A stretch of DNA of 59,956 nt from Anaerolineaceae bacterium (GTDB lineage Bacteria > Chloroflexota > Anaerolineae > Anaerolineales > Villigracilaceae). The position numbers and the translations under genes were made by a program. The stretch lies in the NCBI GenBank assembly GCA_003598975.1, contig QZIJ01000135.1, forward strand, positions 1 to 59,956. Reading direction: 5' to 3'. Of the stretch, positions 8,456 to 16,824 are shown piece by piece (the first letter of the stretch is position 1; the number at the start of each line of letters is the position of its first letter). The notes below the pieces were generated by a model. That model worked only from the letters and a program-made list of their open reading frames with translations. It did not search any database and was not told the origin of the DNA.

Positions 8456-9310
8456 ATGATTCGTGTTGAAAATTTGTCTTTTACGTATGCGGGCACAAAC
8501 GAGCCTGCCGTGAAGGGTTTGAACTTCGCCATCGAACCGGGTGAGATCTTCGGATTCCTCGGACCGAGCGGCGCGGGAAAATCCACTACGCAGAAGATTT
8601 TGTTTCGGCTGTTGCAGGGATTTCAGGGATCGGTGCAGATATTCGACCGCGACCTGCGCGAGTGGGGATATGAATACTTCGAGCAGGTTGGCGTCAGTTT
8701 CGAGATGCCAAACCATTACACCAAACTCACCGCGCGCGAGAACTTGCGTTACTTTGGCGCGCTGTATCAGGGAGCGGTGGCAAAGCCCGAAGAATTGCTC
8801 GAAATGGTCGGCTTGCTGGACGATGCTGACATGCTCGTCTCGCAATATTCCAAAGGGATGAAGAACCGCCTGAGCGTAGCGCGTTCCTTAGTGAACAACC
8901 CGAAGTTGTTGTTCATGGATGAACCCACCGCAGGACTCGACCCCCTCAATGCGCGCAAGATCAAGGATTTGATCAAGGCACAGAAAGATGTGGGTAAAAC
9001 GGTCTTCCTCACCACCCATGACATGACCATCGCCGACGAACTCTGCGACCGCGTCGGCTTCATCGTGGATGGGCAGTTAAACCTGATCGATTCGCCGCGC
9101 GAGTTGAAACTGCGTTATGGCAAGGCAGATGTGCGCGTGGAGTTCGGCTTAAATGGCAGGAACGAACAGCGCGATTTCGCGCTGGCGGGTCTGGCGGAAA
9201 ACGCCGAATTCTTGAACCTCCTGCGCGGCGGCAGCGTCCGCACGTTGCACACGCAGGAGGCGACGTTGGAAAATATCTTCATCCAGGTGACAGGTCGGAG
9301 GTTGGAATGA
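8456..9310 (+). CDS. ABC transporter ATP-binding protein (ABC-2 exporter)
   Basis: A 284-residue ATPase that would energise export by the two ABC-2 permeases encoded next. Motifs are Walker A GPSGAGKST, a signature-like YSKGM followed by RLSVARSL, Walker B LLFMDEP with TAGLD, and switch H in TTHDM. A C-terminal extension of about 80 residues is typical of DrrA/CcmA-type exporter ATPases. I chose ATG 8456 because AAAGGA lies 6 nt upstream; GTG 8441 and ATG 8450 are in frame and possible. Transcription should come from the TetR-type promoter at 8341. Substrate unknown; drug or lipid-like compounds are plausible for this family. Confidence 0.93.
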   Translation: MIRVENLSFTYAGTNEPAVKGLNFAIEPGEIFGFLGPSGAGKSTTQKILFRLLQGFQGSVQIFDRDLREWGYEYFEQVGVSFEMPNHYTKLTARENLRYFGALYQGAVAKPEELLEMVGLLDDADMLVSQYSKGMKNRLSVARSLVNNPKLLFMDEPTAGLDPLNARKIKDLIKAQKDVGKTVFLTTHDMTIADELCDRVGFIVDGQLNLIDSPRELKLRYGKADVRVEFGLNGRNEQRDFALAGLAENAEFLNLLRGGSVRTLHTQEATLENIFIQVTGRRLE

Positions 9311-10017
9311 ACCGCCTGCTTACCACCGCCCGCTGGGATGTCAGTCTGCAATACCGCAACGGGTTTTACTTCGTCTCCGCGTTCACAGCGATCTTCATGG
9401 TAATCCTGCTCAAACAATTTTCAGGCGTGGACTTTGGCTATTGGTGGCCCGCTATCATCACAGGTAACCTGACGGTCAACTCCTTTTATTTCATGGCGGG
9501 CATCGTCCTGCTGGAAAAAGGCGAAGGTACCCTGGAGGCGCAGATCGTCACACCTCTGCGTCCGTGGGAGATCCTTGGCTCGAAGGTGCTCACGCTCGGT
9601 CTGCTCTCGCTATTCGAGACACTCGCCATGATCGTCATTGTGCAGGGTGTGAATTTCAACTGGTTCCTGCTCGTGACTGGTATCGTGTTCTACATCGCCA
9701 TGTTGGCACTCTACGGCTTCATCGTCGTCGCCCGCTATGACTCGATCAACGAATTCCTCCTGCCGTCCGTTGCATGGACAATGGGCTTCTCCCTGCCGCT
9801 GTTGTATTACTTCGACATCTGGCGCAGTTGGATCATGTTCCTGCACCCGCTACAGGCGATCCTGATCCTGCTTCAATCGGCGTTCACCTCCGTACCGATG
9901 TGGCAAATCATTTACGGCTTCGCTTATTCCATTTTGTGGACGGGCATCCTCATGACGCTCAGCCTGCGCACGTTCCGCAAATTCGTCGTCGTCAAGGAAG
10001 GAGTGAGAAGAAAATGA
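9307..10017 (+). CDS. ABC-2 type permease (first subunit)
   Basis: A 236-residue membrane protein with six predicted helices, overlapping the ATPase gene by 4 bp (ATGA). The sequence is of the ABC-2 exporter permease type; the segment MAGIVLLEKGEGTLEAQIVTPLRP is the characteristic amphipathic coupling region between helices 2 and 3. It pairs with the following permease to make a heterodimeric channel. No substrate-specific signature is visible. Confidence 0.88.
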   Translation: MNRLLTTARWDVSLQYRNGFYFVSAFTAIFMVILLKQFSGVDFGYWWPAIITGNLTVNSFYFMAGIVLLEKGEGTLEAQIVTPLRPWEILGSKVLTLGLLSLFETLAMIVIVQGVNFNWFLLVTGIVFYIAMLALYGFIVVARYDSINEFLLPSVAWTMGFSLPLLYYFDIWRSWIMFLHPLQAILILLQSAFTSVPMWQIIYGFAYSILWTGILMTLSLRTFRKFVVVKEGVRRK

Positions 10018-10754
10018 ACCTTAACACTGTTCTCCGCTCGCTCGGACCGATTGACCTGCGCAACGTCCGCCGCGACAGCCTGACCTCGTGGATGATTTAT
10101 TTCCCGATCTTTATGGCGCTTCTCATGCGTTGGGGCGTCCCGCCGTTGACCGCGCATCTCATGGAGCAATATGGTTTCGACCTCGCCGCCTACTATCCCG
10201 TCCTGCTGGCGTATTTCTTCGTCGGCATGTGCCCAATGATGTTCGGCGTAGTGATCGGTTTTCTTCTGTTGGATGAAAAGGACGACCACACGCTGACCGC
10301 TCTCCAGGTGACTCCCCTGCCCCTCAGCAGTTATATCGCTTATCGGATCGCGATCCCGATTCTGCTTACCTTTGGGCTGATGTTCGTCATCTTCCCCTTA
10401 GCCAACCTGACGCCTTTCGACCTGCGCGTGATTCTGCTCTCGGCGATTGCTGCCGCGCCCATGGCGCCGATGCTTGCGCTCTTCCTCGCATCCATTGCGC
10501 AGAACAAGATCCAGGGATTCGCCCTGATGAAACTATCGGGCGTTTTCTTTGTCGCCCCCGTCATCGCCTATTTCGTCACATCGAACTGGGAACTGGCGTT
10601 TGGCATCGTCCCCACCTACTGGCCCATGAAAGTCTACTGGCTGTTGTACGCGGGCGAGACGAACGTATGGCTGTATGTGGTCGTCGCGGTCGTGTATCAA
10701 CTGCTAGTCGCCGCCTTTTTTGCGAAGAGGCTTTACAAGGTACTGCATCAATAA
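10014..10754 (+). CDS. ABC-2 type permease (second subunit)
   Basis: A 246-residue membrane protein with six predicted helices. ATG 10014 overlaps the previous stop by 4 bp. The motif LDEKDDHTLTALQVTPLPLSS matches the coupling segment of the first permease, so the two are paralogous halves of one exporter. Helices cluster at about 25-50, 60-90, 105-130, 140-165, 170-190 and 210-240. Together with the ATPase this completes a three-gene ABC-2 exporter. Confidence 0.88.
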   Translation: MNLNTVLRSLGPIDLRNVRRDSLTSWMIYFPIFMALLMRWGVPPLTAHLMEQYGFDLAAYYPVLLAYFFVGMCPMMFGVVIGFLLLDEKDDHTLTALQVTPLPLSSYIAYRIAIPILLTFGLMFVIFPLANLTPFDLRVILLSAIAAAPMAPMLALFLASIAQNKIQGFALMKLSGVFFVAPVIAYFVTSNWELAFGIVPTYWPMKVYWLLYAGETNVWLYVVVAVVYQLLVAAFFAKRLYKVLHQ

Positions 10755-10760
10755 GAACCT

Positions 10761-10819
10761 TAGGGGCGACCCTTCAAGGTTGGTAAAGTGCCTTGACGCC
10801 GCTGGGTGGGTCGCACCTA
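10761..10819. repeat. 59-bp imperfect palindrome, TAGGGGCGACCC type
   Basis: The ends TAGGGGCGACCC (10761-10772) and GGGTCGCACCTA (10808-10819) are inverted repeats with one mismatch. Inside is a smaller CAAGG/CCTTG pair. It lies between the permease and the small membrane protein gene and resembles the element at 20500-20552, whose ends are also GTAGGGGC/GCCCCTAC. It looks like a non-coding REP/MITE-like element. Confidence 0.6.
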
Positions 10820-10844
10820 CAAATGAAATTAAGGAGAACCCTTC

Positions 10845-11051
10845 ATGGACACACTCACGATCATCGCATATGCATTAATTCTGTACGGCGCTCTCACGCT
10901 CTACATTGCTTTTGCCAAACCCAAAGCGATCTGGAACCTCGGCAAGATCCAGGGATTTGTGCAGCTGCTCTCTGAAAAAGGGACTGTCATCTTCTTCAGC
11001 ATCGTCGGCGTTGCGACCATTGTCGGCGGGGTGTTGATTTTGATGAGATAA
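10845..11051 (+). CDS. small two-TM membrane protein
   Basis: A 68-residue protein starting at ATG 10845 with AAGGAG about 8 nt upstream. It has two hydrophobic helices (about 3-23 and 44-66) joined by a basic/polar loop, KPKAIWNLGKIQGFVQLLSEKG. It lies in the efflux operon between the ABC-2 permease and the TetR regulator, so it may be an accessory of the exporter or simply co-transcribed. Not recognised. Confidence 0.7.
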   Translation: MDTLTIIAYALILYGALTLYIAFAKPKAIWNLGKIQGFVQLLSEKGTVIFFSIVGVATIVGGVLILMR

Positions 11052-11142
11052 AGGTTTGGGTTGAGAATCCGCCCGTTGGGGTGAATCAAATTCCAGTCCA
11101 GCGCGAAGCGGGTTCTTCATCCAAAAGGAGTTGATTCTTTTT

Positions 11143-11823
11143 ATGCCAAAACAAACTTTTCTCAATCTTCCCGAAGAGAAGAGGAAGGTCATCATCAATG
11201 CGGCCATCGATGAGTTCGCGGAGTATGGATTGGAAAACGCATCCACGAACCGCATCGTGGCGAACAGCGGCATCTCGAAGGGAAGTTTTTACCAGTATTT
11301 TGAAGACAAGCAGGATGTTTTCATGTATTTGCTCATTGTACTGGAGCAGGAAAAGATGGAATACTTCAAGGGCAAACACCCGCCGAGTACGAACATGGAT
11401 ACGTTCGGGTATTTCCGCTGGATGATCAAGACGGGCATGGAGTTCAACTCATCGCACCCATTATTGACGCAGGCAATCACCCGCGTGATGTTCGGCGAAG
11501 GGATGTACTACGGGAACACGTTTGCAGATGTGCGGAAGCGAACTGCACAAGGGTTGCGTATCATGATCGAACAGGCAATCCAGAAAGGCGAAGTGGATCC
11601 CAGCGTGGATGTGGACCTGGCTGTGATGATCATTGAAACGTGGAGCAATGCCATCAGTTCGTACATCTTGAACGAAGGAATGAAACAGAAAGACATCATA
11701 AAATGGGTGCGTTCCGCAAAAGTTCAGGAAAGAATTGACAAACTGCTGTACGTGATGGAATACGGATTGCGCAAGACCGAATCGGACTTCGAGAAGACTT
11801 TTCAGGAAAGGAAAACATCATGA
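11143..11823 (+). CDS. TetR/AcrR-family transcriptional regulator
   Basis: A 226-residue one-component repressor. The N-terminal HTH (about residues 10-57) has the canonical pattern: FAEYGLENASTNRIVANSG, then ISKGSFYQYFEDKQDVF. The C-terminal ligand domain (about 65-226) is divergent, as usual. AAAGGAG is at about 11124-11130; ATG 11143 is preferred to the TTG at 11131 that directly abuts it. It overlaps the following permease gene by 4 bp. Its position between two ABC modules, with a strong dyad over the promoter at 8341-8403, suggests it represses the whole locus and is relieved by a transported compound (inference). Confidence 0.93.
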   Translation: MPKQTFLNLPEEKRKVIINAAIDEFAEYGLENASTNRIVANSGISKGSFYQYFEDKQDVFMYLLIVLEQEKMEYFKGKHPPSTNMDTFGYFRWMIKTGMEFNSSHPLLTQAITRVMFGEGMYYGNTFADVRKRTAQGLRIMIEQAIQKGEVDPSVDVDLAVMIIETWSNAISSYILNEGMKQKDIIKWVRSAKVQERIDKLLYVMEYGLRKTESDFEKTFQERKTS

Positions 11824-13049
11824 CCCTCTACCTGCGCCTCGCATGGCGCAACGTCTGGCGGCAGCGCCGCAGGACGTTCCTGATCGCGGTCGGCATGGGC
11901 GTGACCATGGCCCTGCTGGTTTTTTATGATGGCATGATCGGCGGGTTCGAGCAGGCCATTTATGGCAATGCCATTCAACTGTTGGGCGGCAACGTGCAGG
12001 TCCACGCGCCCGGCTACAACGAAAAGATCGGGCGCAAGCCCCTGCTTCCGTTGGACGATCCCGACGCGGTCGTGCGGGCCGCGGAAGCCCAGCCCGAGGT
12101 GGTCGCGGCGTCGAAGCGCATCGTGACGGGCGGACTGGTCACCAACCGAGAGGGCGCGTTCGCCGTCTCGATCATCGGCGTGGAAGCGGACAAGGAGTCG
12201 CGCATCACGCCGGTAGCGGCAAACATCACCAGGGGACGTTACCTGAACGCGGACGACGGCGACCTGATCGTCATCGGTCAGGGACTCGCCACTGCCATGA
12301 ACGTGGATGTGGGCGACCGCATCACGATGGTCGGCAACTCGACACACGAACAGACGCGCCAGCGCACGATGACCATCGTTGGCATTTACGATGTCGGCGT
12401 GCCCAGCGTGGAAAAGACTTCCATTTACATGTCTTTGAAAGAGGCGCAGGGATTGTTCGAGCTGGATGGACAGGCCACCGAAGTGGTCGTCTCGCTCAAG
12501 CAGATCGGACAGGAGCCGGGCGTGGTAGCCGCCATTAACCACTCCGCGCCGGGCTACGAAGTGGACACATGGGAAAACTCCTTCCCTGAGTTGAAACAGA
12601 CCATGGAGATGAAGACCGGCGTGATGGGCGTCTTCGGCGTGTTCATGCTGGGCATCGTTGCCATCGGCATCCTCAACCTGCTGATGATGGCCGTCTTCGA
12701 GCGCACGCGCGAAATCGGCGTCATCGGCGCGCTGGGATTGAAACCGCGCCAGATCACCCTTCTGTTCCTGCTCGAAGGGATTCTGATCGGCATGATGGGC
12801 GCGGTCATCGGCGCGGCGATGGGGACGCTGGTCAACGGCATCTTGGGCGTGGTGGGACTCGACTACAGCGCGTTCAGCGACCTGACCGAGTACACCGCCC
12901 TCATCAGCGGGCGCATCTACACCAGCCTTGTGCCGATGGATGTGTTGAAACACGCGCTGACAGTGGCAGTCATTTCCGCGCTCGCCGCGTTGTATCCAGC
13001 CATCCAGGCGTCACAGCGCGAACCCGCCGAGGCTTTGCATTACGTGTAG
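11820..13049 (+). CDS. FtsX-type ABC permease (first of pair)
   Basis: A 409-residue permease of the MacB/LolC-LolE/FtsX superfamily. One N-terminal helix (about 18-40) precedes a periplasmic or extracytoplasmic MacB-PCD-like domain (about 45-270), followed by three C-terminal helices. The conserved cytoplasmic stretch ERTREIGVIGALGLKPRQI lies between helices 2 and 3. It ends with the typical PAIQASQREPAEALHYV. The stop is 84 nt before the second permease. It should act with that paralogue and the LolD-like ATPase at 14367 as a mechanotransmission-type ABC system working with the HlyD-like adaptors. Confidence 0.92.
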   Translation: MTLYLRLAWRNVWRQRRRTFLIAVGMGVTMALLVFYDGMIGGFEQAIYGNAIQLLGGNVQVHAPGYNEKIGRKPLLPLDDPDAVVRAAEAQPEVVAASKRIVTGGLVTNREGAFAVSIIGVEADKESRITPVAANITRGRYLNADDGDLIVIGQGLATAMNVDVGDRITMVGNSTHEQTRQRTMTIVGIYDVGVPSVEKTSIYMSLKEAQGLFELDGQATEVVVSLKQIGQEPGVVAAINHSAPGYEVDTWENSFPELKQTMEMKTGVMGVFGVFMLGIVAIGILNLLMMAVFERTREIGVIGALGLKPRQITLLFLLEGILIGMMGAVIGAAMGTLVNGILGVVGLDYSAFSDLTEYTALISGRIYTSLVPMDVLKHALTVAVISALAALYPAIQASQREPAEALHYV

Positions 13050-13060
13050 GAGAAAATCCT

Positions 13061-13115
13061 GACATGTCTCTGCGAGGACACAACGATAAAAACTCTGTGC
13101 TCGCAAAAACATGTC
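13061..13115. repeat. palindromic element between the two FtsX permease genes
   Basis: The outer arms GACATGT (13061-13067) and ACATGTC (13109-13115) enclose inner arms TGCGAG (13071-13076) and CTCGCA (13100-13105). It fills most of the 84-bp gap between the two permease genes. No gene or terminator T-run is present; it reads as a short palindromic insertion. Confidence 0.55.
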
Positions 13116-13133
13116 GGGTTTGGAGAATCAACA

Positions 13134-14351
13134 ATGATCAACTATTTCAAACTGGCATATCGCAACCTGGGCAGGCACCGCCGACGCACCCTCTTTTCGG
13201 CGCTGGCGCTTGCCCTGGGGACAGCCCTGCTGATGTTTATCGCCGCCTTCTTCGAGGGCGAGATGCGCAGCGCCATGGAAACCACCATCCGCCTCAACAG
13301 CGGACATCTCCAGGTGCGCGATGCGGATTACGATCTCGACAAACTCAGCGTGGCCTGGGATTACCTGATCGAAGATCCCGAGCAGGTCGCGAATCAAATC
13401 GCCGCGCTCGACCAGGTCGCGGCCGCGACCCCGCGTCTGTTCGCGAGCGGAATCGTCTCAGTGCGGGACGAATCGGTCGGCGTCCAGATCATGGGCATTG
13501 ACCCCGCCTCCGCGGCGAACGATCCGTATCGCACATTGACAGCGGGAGAGTTCATCACCACCGACGACCGCGATGGAATCCTGATCGGCCTGCCGCTGGC
13601 AGAGAGTCTCGGACTCGGCGTGGGCGACAAACTCACACTGCTGGTCAACACAGCGGACGGCGACGTGGACGAACAGCCCTTCACCGTACGCGGCATCTTC
13701 ACCACAGGGACGACCGCCTACGACAAGGGCATCGTATTCCTGCCGCTCGCCAAGGCACAGGCTTTTTCGGGCGCGGGGAATCGCGCCAGCATGATTTTCG
13801 TTCTAATGCACGACCGCGAACAAGCCGATGCGGTGGCCGCCGCCCTGCAGGGATCGAACTACACCGTCGAGACCTGGGTGCAACTCAATGAACTGCTTGT
13901 GCTGGTCAACGATTTTTCCAACGCCTACCTTTCGATCATCAACCTGATCGTGCTGGGCGTGACGGTCACCGTAATCGCCAACACCCTGCTCATGTCGGTG
14001 CTCGAGCGCACGCGCGAGATCGGCATCCTCTCTGCCATCGGCATGAAGGGACGCCAGATCGTCTCGCTCTTCCTGGCCGAAGCGACATTGCTGGCAACCG
14101 GCGGGATCGCCTTCGGCGCGCTGGGAGGCTGGGCCATCTCGGCCTATTTTGCCGGGGTCGGCGTTTTCTTCGGCGACCTCGGTCTGAGCAGCGACATGCT
14201 TCTGCAAGACCGCATCTACCCCTATCTGACGCTCGACGCGTCGGTCAACCTGATCGTCACGGCATTTATCGTCACACTGCTCGCTTCGCTCTACCCGGCG
14301 CGGATGGCTTCCCGCATGGAACCTGTCGAAGCATTGCACAAGGCACAGTAA
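13134..14351 (+). CDS. FtsX-type ABC permease (second of pair)
   Basis: A 405-residue paralogue of the preceding permease with the same layout. A signal-anchor helix is at about 20-42, an extracytoplasmic domain at about 45-265, and three C-terminal helices flank ERTREIGILSAIGMKGRQI. The C-terminus is ARMASRMEPVEALHKAQ. ATG 13134 has GGAG about 9 nt upstream. Two distinct permeases plus one ATPase resembles a heterodimeric LolCDE-like arrangement rather than the fused MacB type. Substrate unknown. Confidence 0.92.
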   Translation: MINYFKLAYRNLGRHRRRTLFSALALALGTALLMFIAAFFEGEMRSAMETTIRLNSGHLQVRDADYDLDKLSVAWDYLIEDPEQVANQIAALDQVAAATPRLFASGIVSVRDESVGVQIMGIDPASAANDPYRTLTAGEFITTDDRDGILIGLPLAESLGLGVGDKLTLLVNTADGDVDEQPFTVRGIFTTGTTAYDKGIVFLPLAKAQAFSGAGNRASMIFVLMHDREQADAVAAALQGSNYTVETWVQLNELLVLVNDFSNAYLSIINLIVLGVTVTVIANTLLMSVLERTREIGILSAIGMKGRQIVSLFLAEATLLATGGIAFGALGGWAISAYFAGVGVFFGDLGLSSDMLLQDRIYPYLTLDASVNLIVTAFIVTLLASLYPARMASRMEPVEALHKAQ

Positions 14352-14366
14352 ACAAGGAGTTACAAA

Positions 14367-15059
14367 ATGGAAGTCGTAAAATTAACCGACGTCACCCGCG
14401 TCTACAAGATCGGTCAAGTGGAAACCCGCGCCCTCAACGGCGTCAGCATGGACATTCAAAGCGGCGAGTTCACCTCGCTGGTCGGACCCTCTGGTTCGGG
14501 CAAAACCACCCTCCTGCAACTCATCGGCTGTCTCGACCAACCCACCTCAGGCAAGGTTATCATCGCGGGCAAAGAGACCGCAGGACTCAACCGTAACCAG
14601 CGCGCCGATTTAAGAAAAGGCACGATCGGATTCGTGTTCCAGTTCTTCGCGCTCATCCCCACCCTCACCGCCTACGAAAACGTGGAAATGCCCCTCCTGC
14701 TCAACGGCAAGAACGCCGCCCAACGCAAACAACGCGTGATGGACCTGCTCGAAGGCGTGGGCATGATCGAGCGCGCCCGAAACCGTCCCGACCAACTCAG
14801 CGGTGGACAGCAACAACGCGTCGCGGTCGCCCGCGCGCTGGCCACCGATCCCAAACTGATCCTCGCCGACGAACCCACCGCGAATTTGGATACAGAGAAC
14901 GGCGAGCAGGTCATGGAAATCATGAAGAAACTCAACCAGGACACTGGAACAACCTTTGTCTTCGCCACCCATGATCCCCGCGTCATCAAGTATGCCAGCC
15001 GCGTTGTCACCCTCAAAGACGGCGTAATCGAAAAAGATAGTCGGGCTAATGGAAAATAG
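14367..15059 (+). CDS. LolD/MacB-type ABC ATP-binding protein
   Basis: A 230-residue ATPase for the two FtsX-type permeases. Walker A is GPSGSGKTT, signature LSGGQQQRVAVARAL, Walker B LILADEP with TANLD, and H-loop ATHDP. The Q-loop region FVFQFFALIPTLTAYENVEMP is typical of the LolD/FtsE/MacB group. AAGGAG lies 7 nt before ATG 14367. It follows the second permease by 15 nt, so it is in the same operon. Confidence 0.95.
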   Translation: MEVVKLTDVTRVYKIGQVETRALNGVSMDIQSGEFTSLVGPSGSGKTTLLQLIGCLDQPTSGKVIIAGKETAGLNRNQRADLRKGTIGFVFQFFALIPTLTAYENVEMPLLLNGKNAAQRKQRVMDLLEGVGMIERARNRPDQLSGGQQQRVAVARALATDPKLILADEPTANLDTENGEQVMEIMKKLNQDTGTTFVFATHDPRVIKYASRVVTLKDGVIEKDSRANGK

Positions 15060-15101
15060 CACGCCAATCAGAAACCAGGTTTCTCAGACCCAGGAGAAAA
15101 A

Positions 15102-15899
15102 ATGAAACGACTGTTTATCCCGACTATCCTGATCCTCACCCTGATCCTCGCGGCCTGCTCCGGACTTCCCACCTCCTCACCCACGCCTCTCCCGACCGTT
15201 TCGCTGGATCCTGTTTCCCAAGGCGAATCCTCCACTGATGGATTGACCGCGTCGGGAATCATCGTCCCCCTCCGCGAAGCGCAACTCTCCTTCCCTGCCG
15301 TCGGACGCGTCAAAACCGTGGAAGTAAAAGTGGGCGACAAGGTCACCGCGGGACAGATTATCGTCACTCTCGACACGGCATTGCTCGAAGCGCGCGTCCG
15401 TGAAGCACAGGCCAATTGGGATGTAGCCGACATTCAGTTAAGATTCTTGAAGCGGGTCGGAACCGCCGAGCAAAATCTCGAATCTGCTGAAGCCGATCTC
15501 GAACGCGCCCAGGCCCTGCTCGATTCCGCCAGGGCCGCGCTCGAGGCGCAGTCCGCGCTGACGGCTCCGTTCGACGCGACCGTCGTCGCCGTGGACACGG
15601 TCGCGGGTGAGACAGTCGTCCCAGGCCGCGTCGTTGTCACCCTCGGCGATTTGTCCAGATTCCGCATCGAAACCACCGACCTGTCCGAATTGGACGTGAC
15701 CCGCGTCAAAATCGGTCAAACCGCGAAGGTTTTCATCGAAGCGCTGAACGAGGAGATTGAAGGCAAGGTTGTGGATATCGCGCTCTTTTCCTCCACCCTC
15801 GGCGGCGACGTGGTCTTCACCGTCACCATCGAACTGGGCAAACAACCGCAGGGACTCCGCTGGGGCATGAGCGCCGACGTGACGATTGAAACGAAGTGA
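15102..15899 (+). CDS. lipoprotein HlyD/MacA-type membrane fusion (adaptor) protein
   Basis: A 265-residue adaptor anchored by a lipid. The signal peptide ends in the lipobox LAAC (Cys at about residue 19). A biotinyl-lipoyl-like half (GRVKTVEVKVGDKVTAGQIIVTLD, about 65-90) leads into a short helical hairpin (about 95-150). A second lipoyl half follows (FDATVVAVDTVAGETVVPG), then the beta-barrel domain (about 185-265). It is shorter than Gram-negative MacA or HlyD proteins because the hairpin is short and the C-terminal domain is minimal, as in YknX-like adaptors. It works with the ABC module just upstream. Confidence 0.88.
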   Translation: MKRLFIPTILILTLILAACSGLPTSSPTPLPTVSLDPVSQGESSTDGLTASGIIVPLREAQLSFPAVGRVKTVEVKVGDKVTAGQIIVTLDTALLEARVREAQANWDVADIQLRFLKRVGTAEQNLESAEADLERAQALLDSARAALEAQSALTAPFDATVVAVDTVAGETVVPGRVVVTLGDLSRFRIETTDLSELDVTRVKIGQTAKVFIEALNEEIEGKVVDIALFSSTLGGDVVFTVTIELGKQPQGLRWGMSADVTIETK

Positions 15900-15913
15900 G
15901 GCGCGAGGCTGAA

Positions 15914-16780
15914 ATGAACAAGTCATCTCTCAACACGAATGACACGAATAAGCGAATTTCGCGAATGACATCAAAAAATATTCGCGTAATTCGTACATTC
16001 GCGGTATTCGCGTTAAATTTCCTCGCCTTCCTCGCGCTCATCGCCAGCCCCATCTCCACAGCCCGCGCACAAACGGGATCATCCGTCACGGCATCGGCAG
16101 TCATCGTCCCCGCGCAGGCCGCGGAGTTGGGATTCCTCAACGCCGCCATCATCCGTGAAGTGGACGTGCAACAGGGAGACACGGTCAAAGCGGGTGACAC
16201 GCTCGCCTCGCTCGACACGCCCGAACTGGAATACGCCGCCACTGCCGCAGAGGCCGCGTATCGCTCGGCGCAATCCTACGCGGAACTGCAACGCTACCGC
16301 ACTGTCCAAAAGTATGATCGGCGCGGCCACAAGTATCTGGTCACCGAACCGCGCGAGGTCGTTCAACGCGGCGACGCGCTGGCCGCCCGCTCCCAGGCGT
16401 CGCTCGACATTGCACGAGCGACATTGGCGCAATCCACCCTCGTTGCTCCCTACGACGGGACCGTCGTCGCCGTCCACGCGCAGGCGGGCGAACTCGCCCA
16501 ACTCGACCGCCCCATCTTGACTCTCGCGACTCTCGATCAACTCCAGATCGAAACCATTGACCTCTCCGAGCGCGACATCTCAAAAATCAAAATCGGCCAA
16601 ACCGCAGCCGTCTTCGTGGACGCACTTGGAAAAGAATTCTCGGCGCGCGTCATCGCCATCGCGCCCCGCGCCGATACCCTTGGCGGCGACGTGATCTACA
16701 AAGTGACGCTCGCCTTCGAAAAACAGCCAATCGGCCTATTATGGGGAATGACCGCCGAAGTGACGATTTCGGCTGAGTAA
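15914..16780 (+). CDS. second HlyD/MacA-type adaptor with repeat-derived N-terminus
   Basis: A 288-residue paralogue of the previous adaptor. ATG 15914 is chosen over GTG 15896, which would overlap the preceding stop. The N-terminal 36 residues include a hydrophobic signal peptide, but their coding DNA is mostly a palindromic repeat (15932-16014). The mature part has the lipoyl half-motifs (EVDVQQGDTVKAGDTLASLD and YDGTVVAVHAQAGELAQ) flanking a short hairpin with a YDRRGHKYLV stretch, then the beta-barrel (about 205-288). There is no lipobox. Two different adaptors in one operon suggests a hetero-oligomeric ring, or one adaptor per permease. Confidence 0.88.
   Translation: MNKSSLNTNDTNKRISRMTSKNIRVIRTFAVFALNFLAFLALIASPISTARAQTGSSVTASAVIVPAQAAELGFLNAAIIREVDVQQGDTVKAGDTLASLDTPELEYAATAAEAAYRSAQSYAELQRYRTVQKYDRRGHKYLVTEPREVVQRGDALAARSQASLDIARATLAQSTLVAPYDGTVVAVHAQAGELAQLDRPILTLATLDQLQIETIDLSERDISKIKIGQTAAVFVDALGKEFSARVIAIAPRADTLGGDVIYKVTLAFEKQPIGLLWGMTAEVTISAE
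15932..16014. repeat. 83-bp palindromic repeat inside a coding sequence
   Basis: Two 36-nt arms (15932-15967 and 15979-16014) match at 27 of 36 positions as an inverted repeat around an A-rich loop. Each arm is built from a 9-nt period of the type (C/A)CGAATNA(C/A). The same unit appears at 32879-32954; 29 of 35 bases of the left arms are identical. Here it is read in frame as part of the signal peptide of the adaptor. Confidence 0.8.
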
Positions 16781-16783
16781 AAC

Positions 16784-16820
16784 AAAAACCAGGTTTCCCC
16801 CTTCGAGAAACCTGGTTTTT
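16784..16820. terminator. bidirectional terminator between the adaptor and galK
   Basis: A 14-bp stem (16784-16797 with 16807-16820) and 9-nt loop, with A-run on the left and T-run on the right. It can end both the plus-strand efflux operon and the minus-strand galK transcript. The core AACCAGGTTTC also occurs at about 15073-15083. Confidence 0.87.
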
Positions 16821-16824
16821 TGAT

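Noticed and set aside
11802-12953. 383-codon minus-strand frame
   Set aside because: Antisense to the FtsX-type permease, with His/Asp-rich composition typical of the reverse frame of GC-rich genes.
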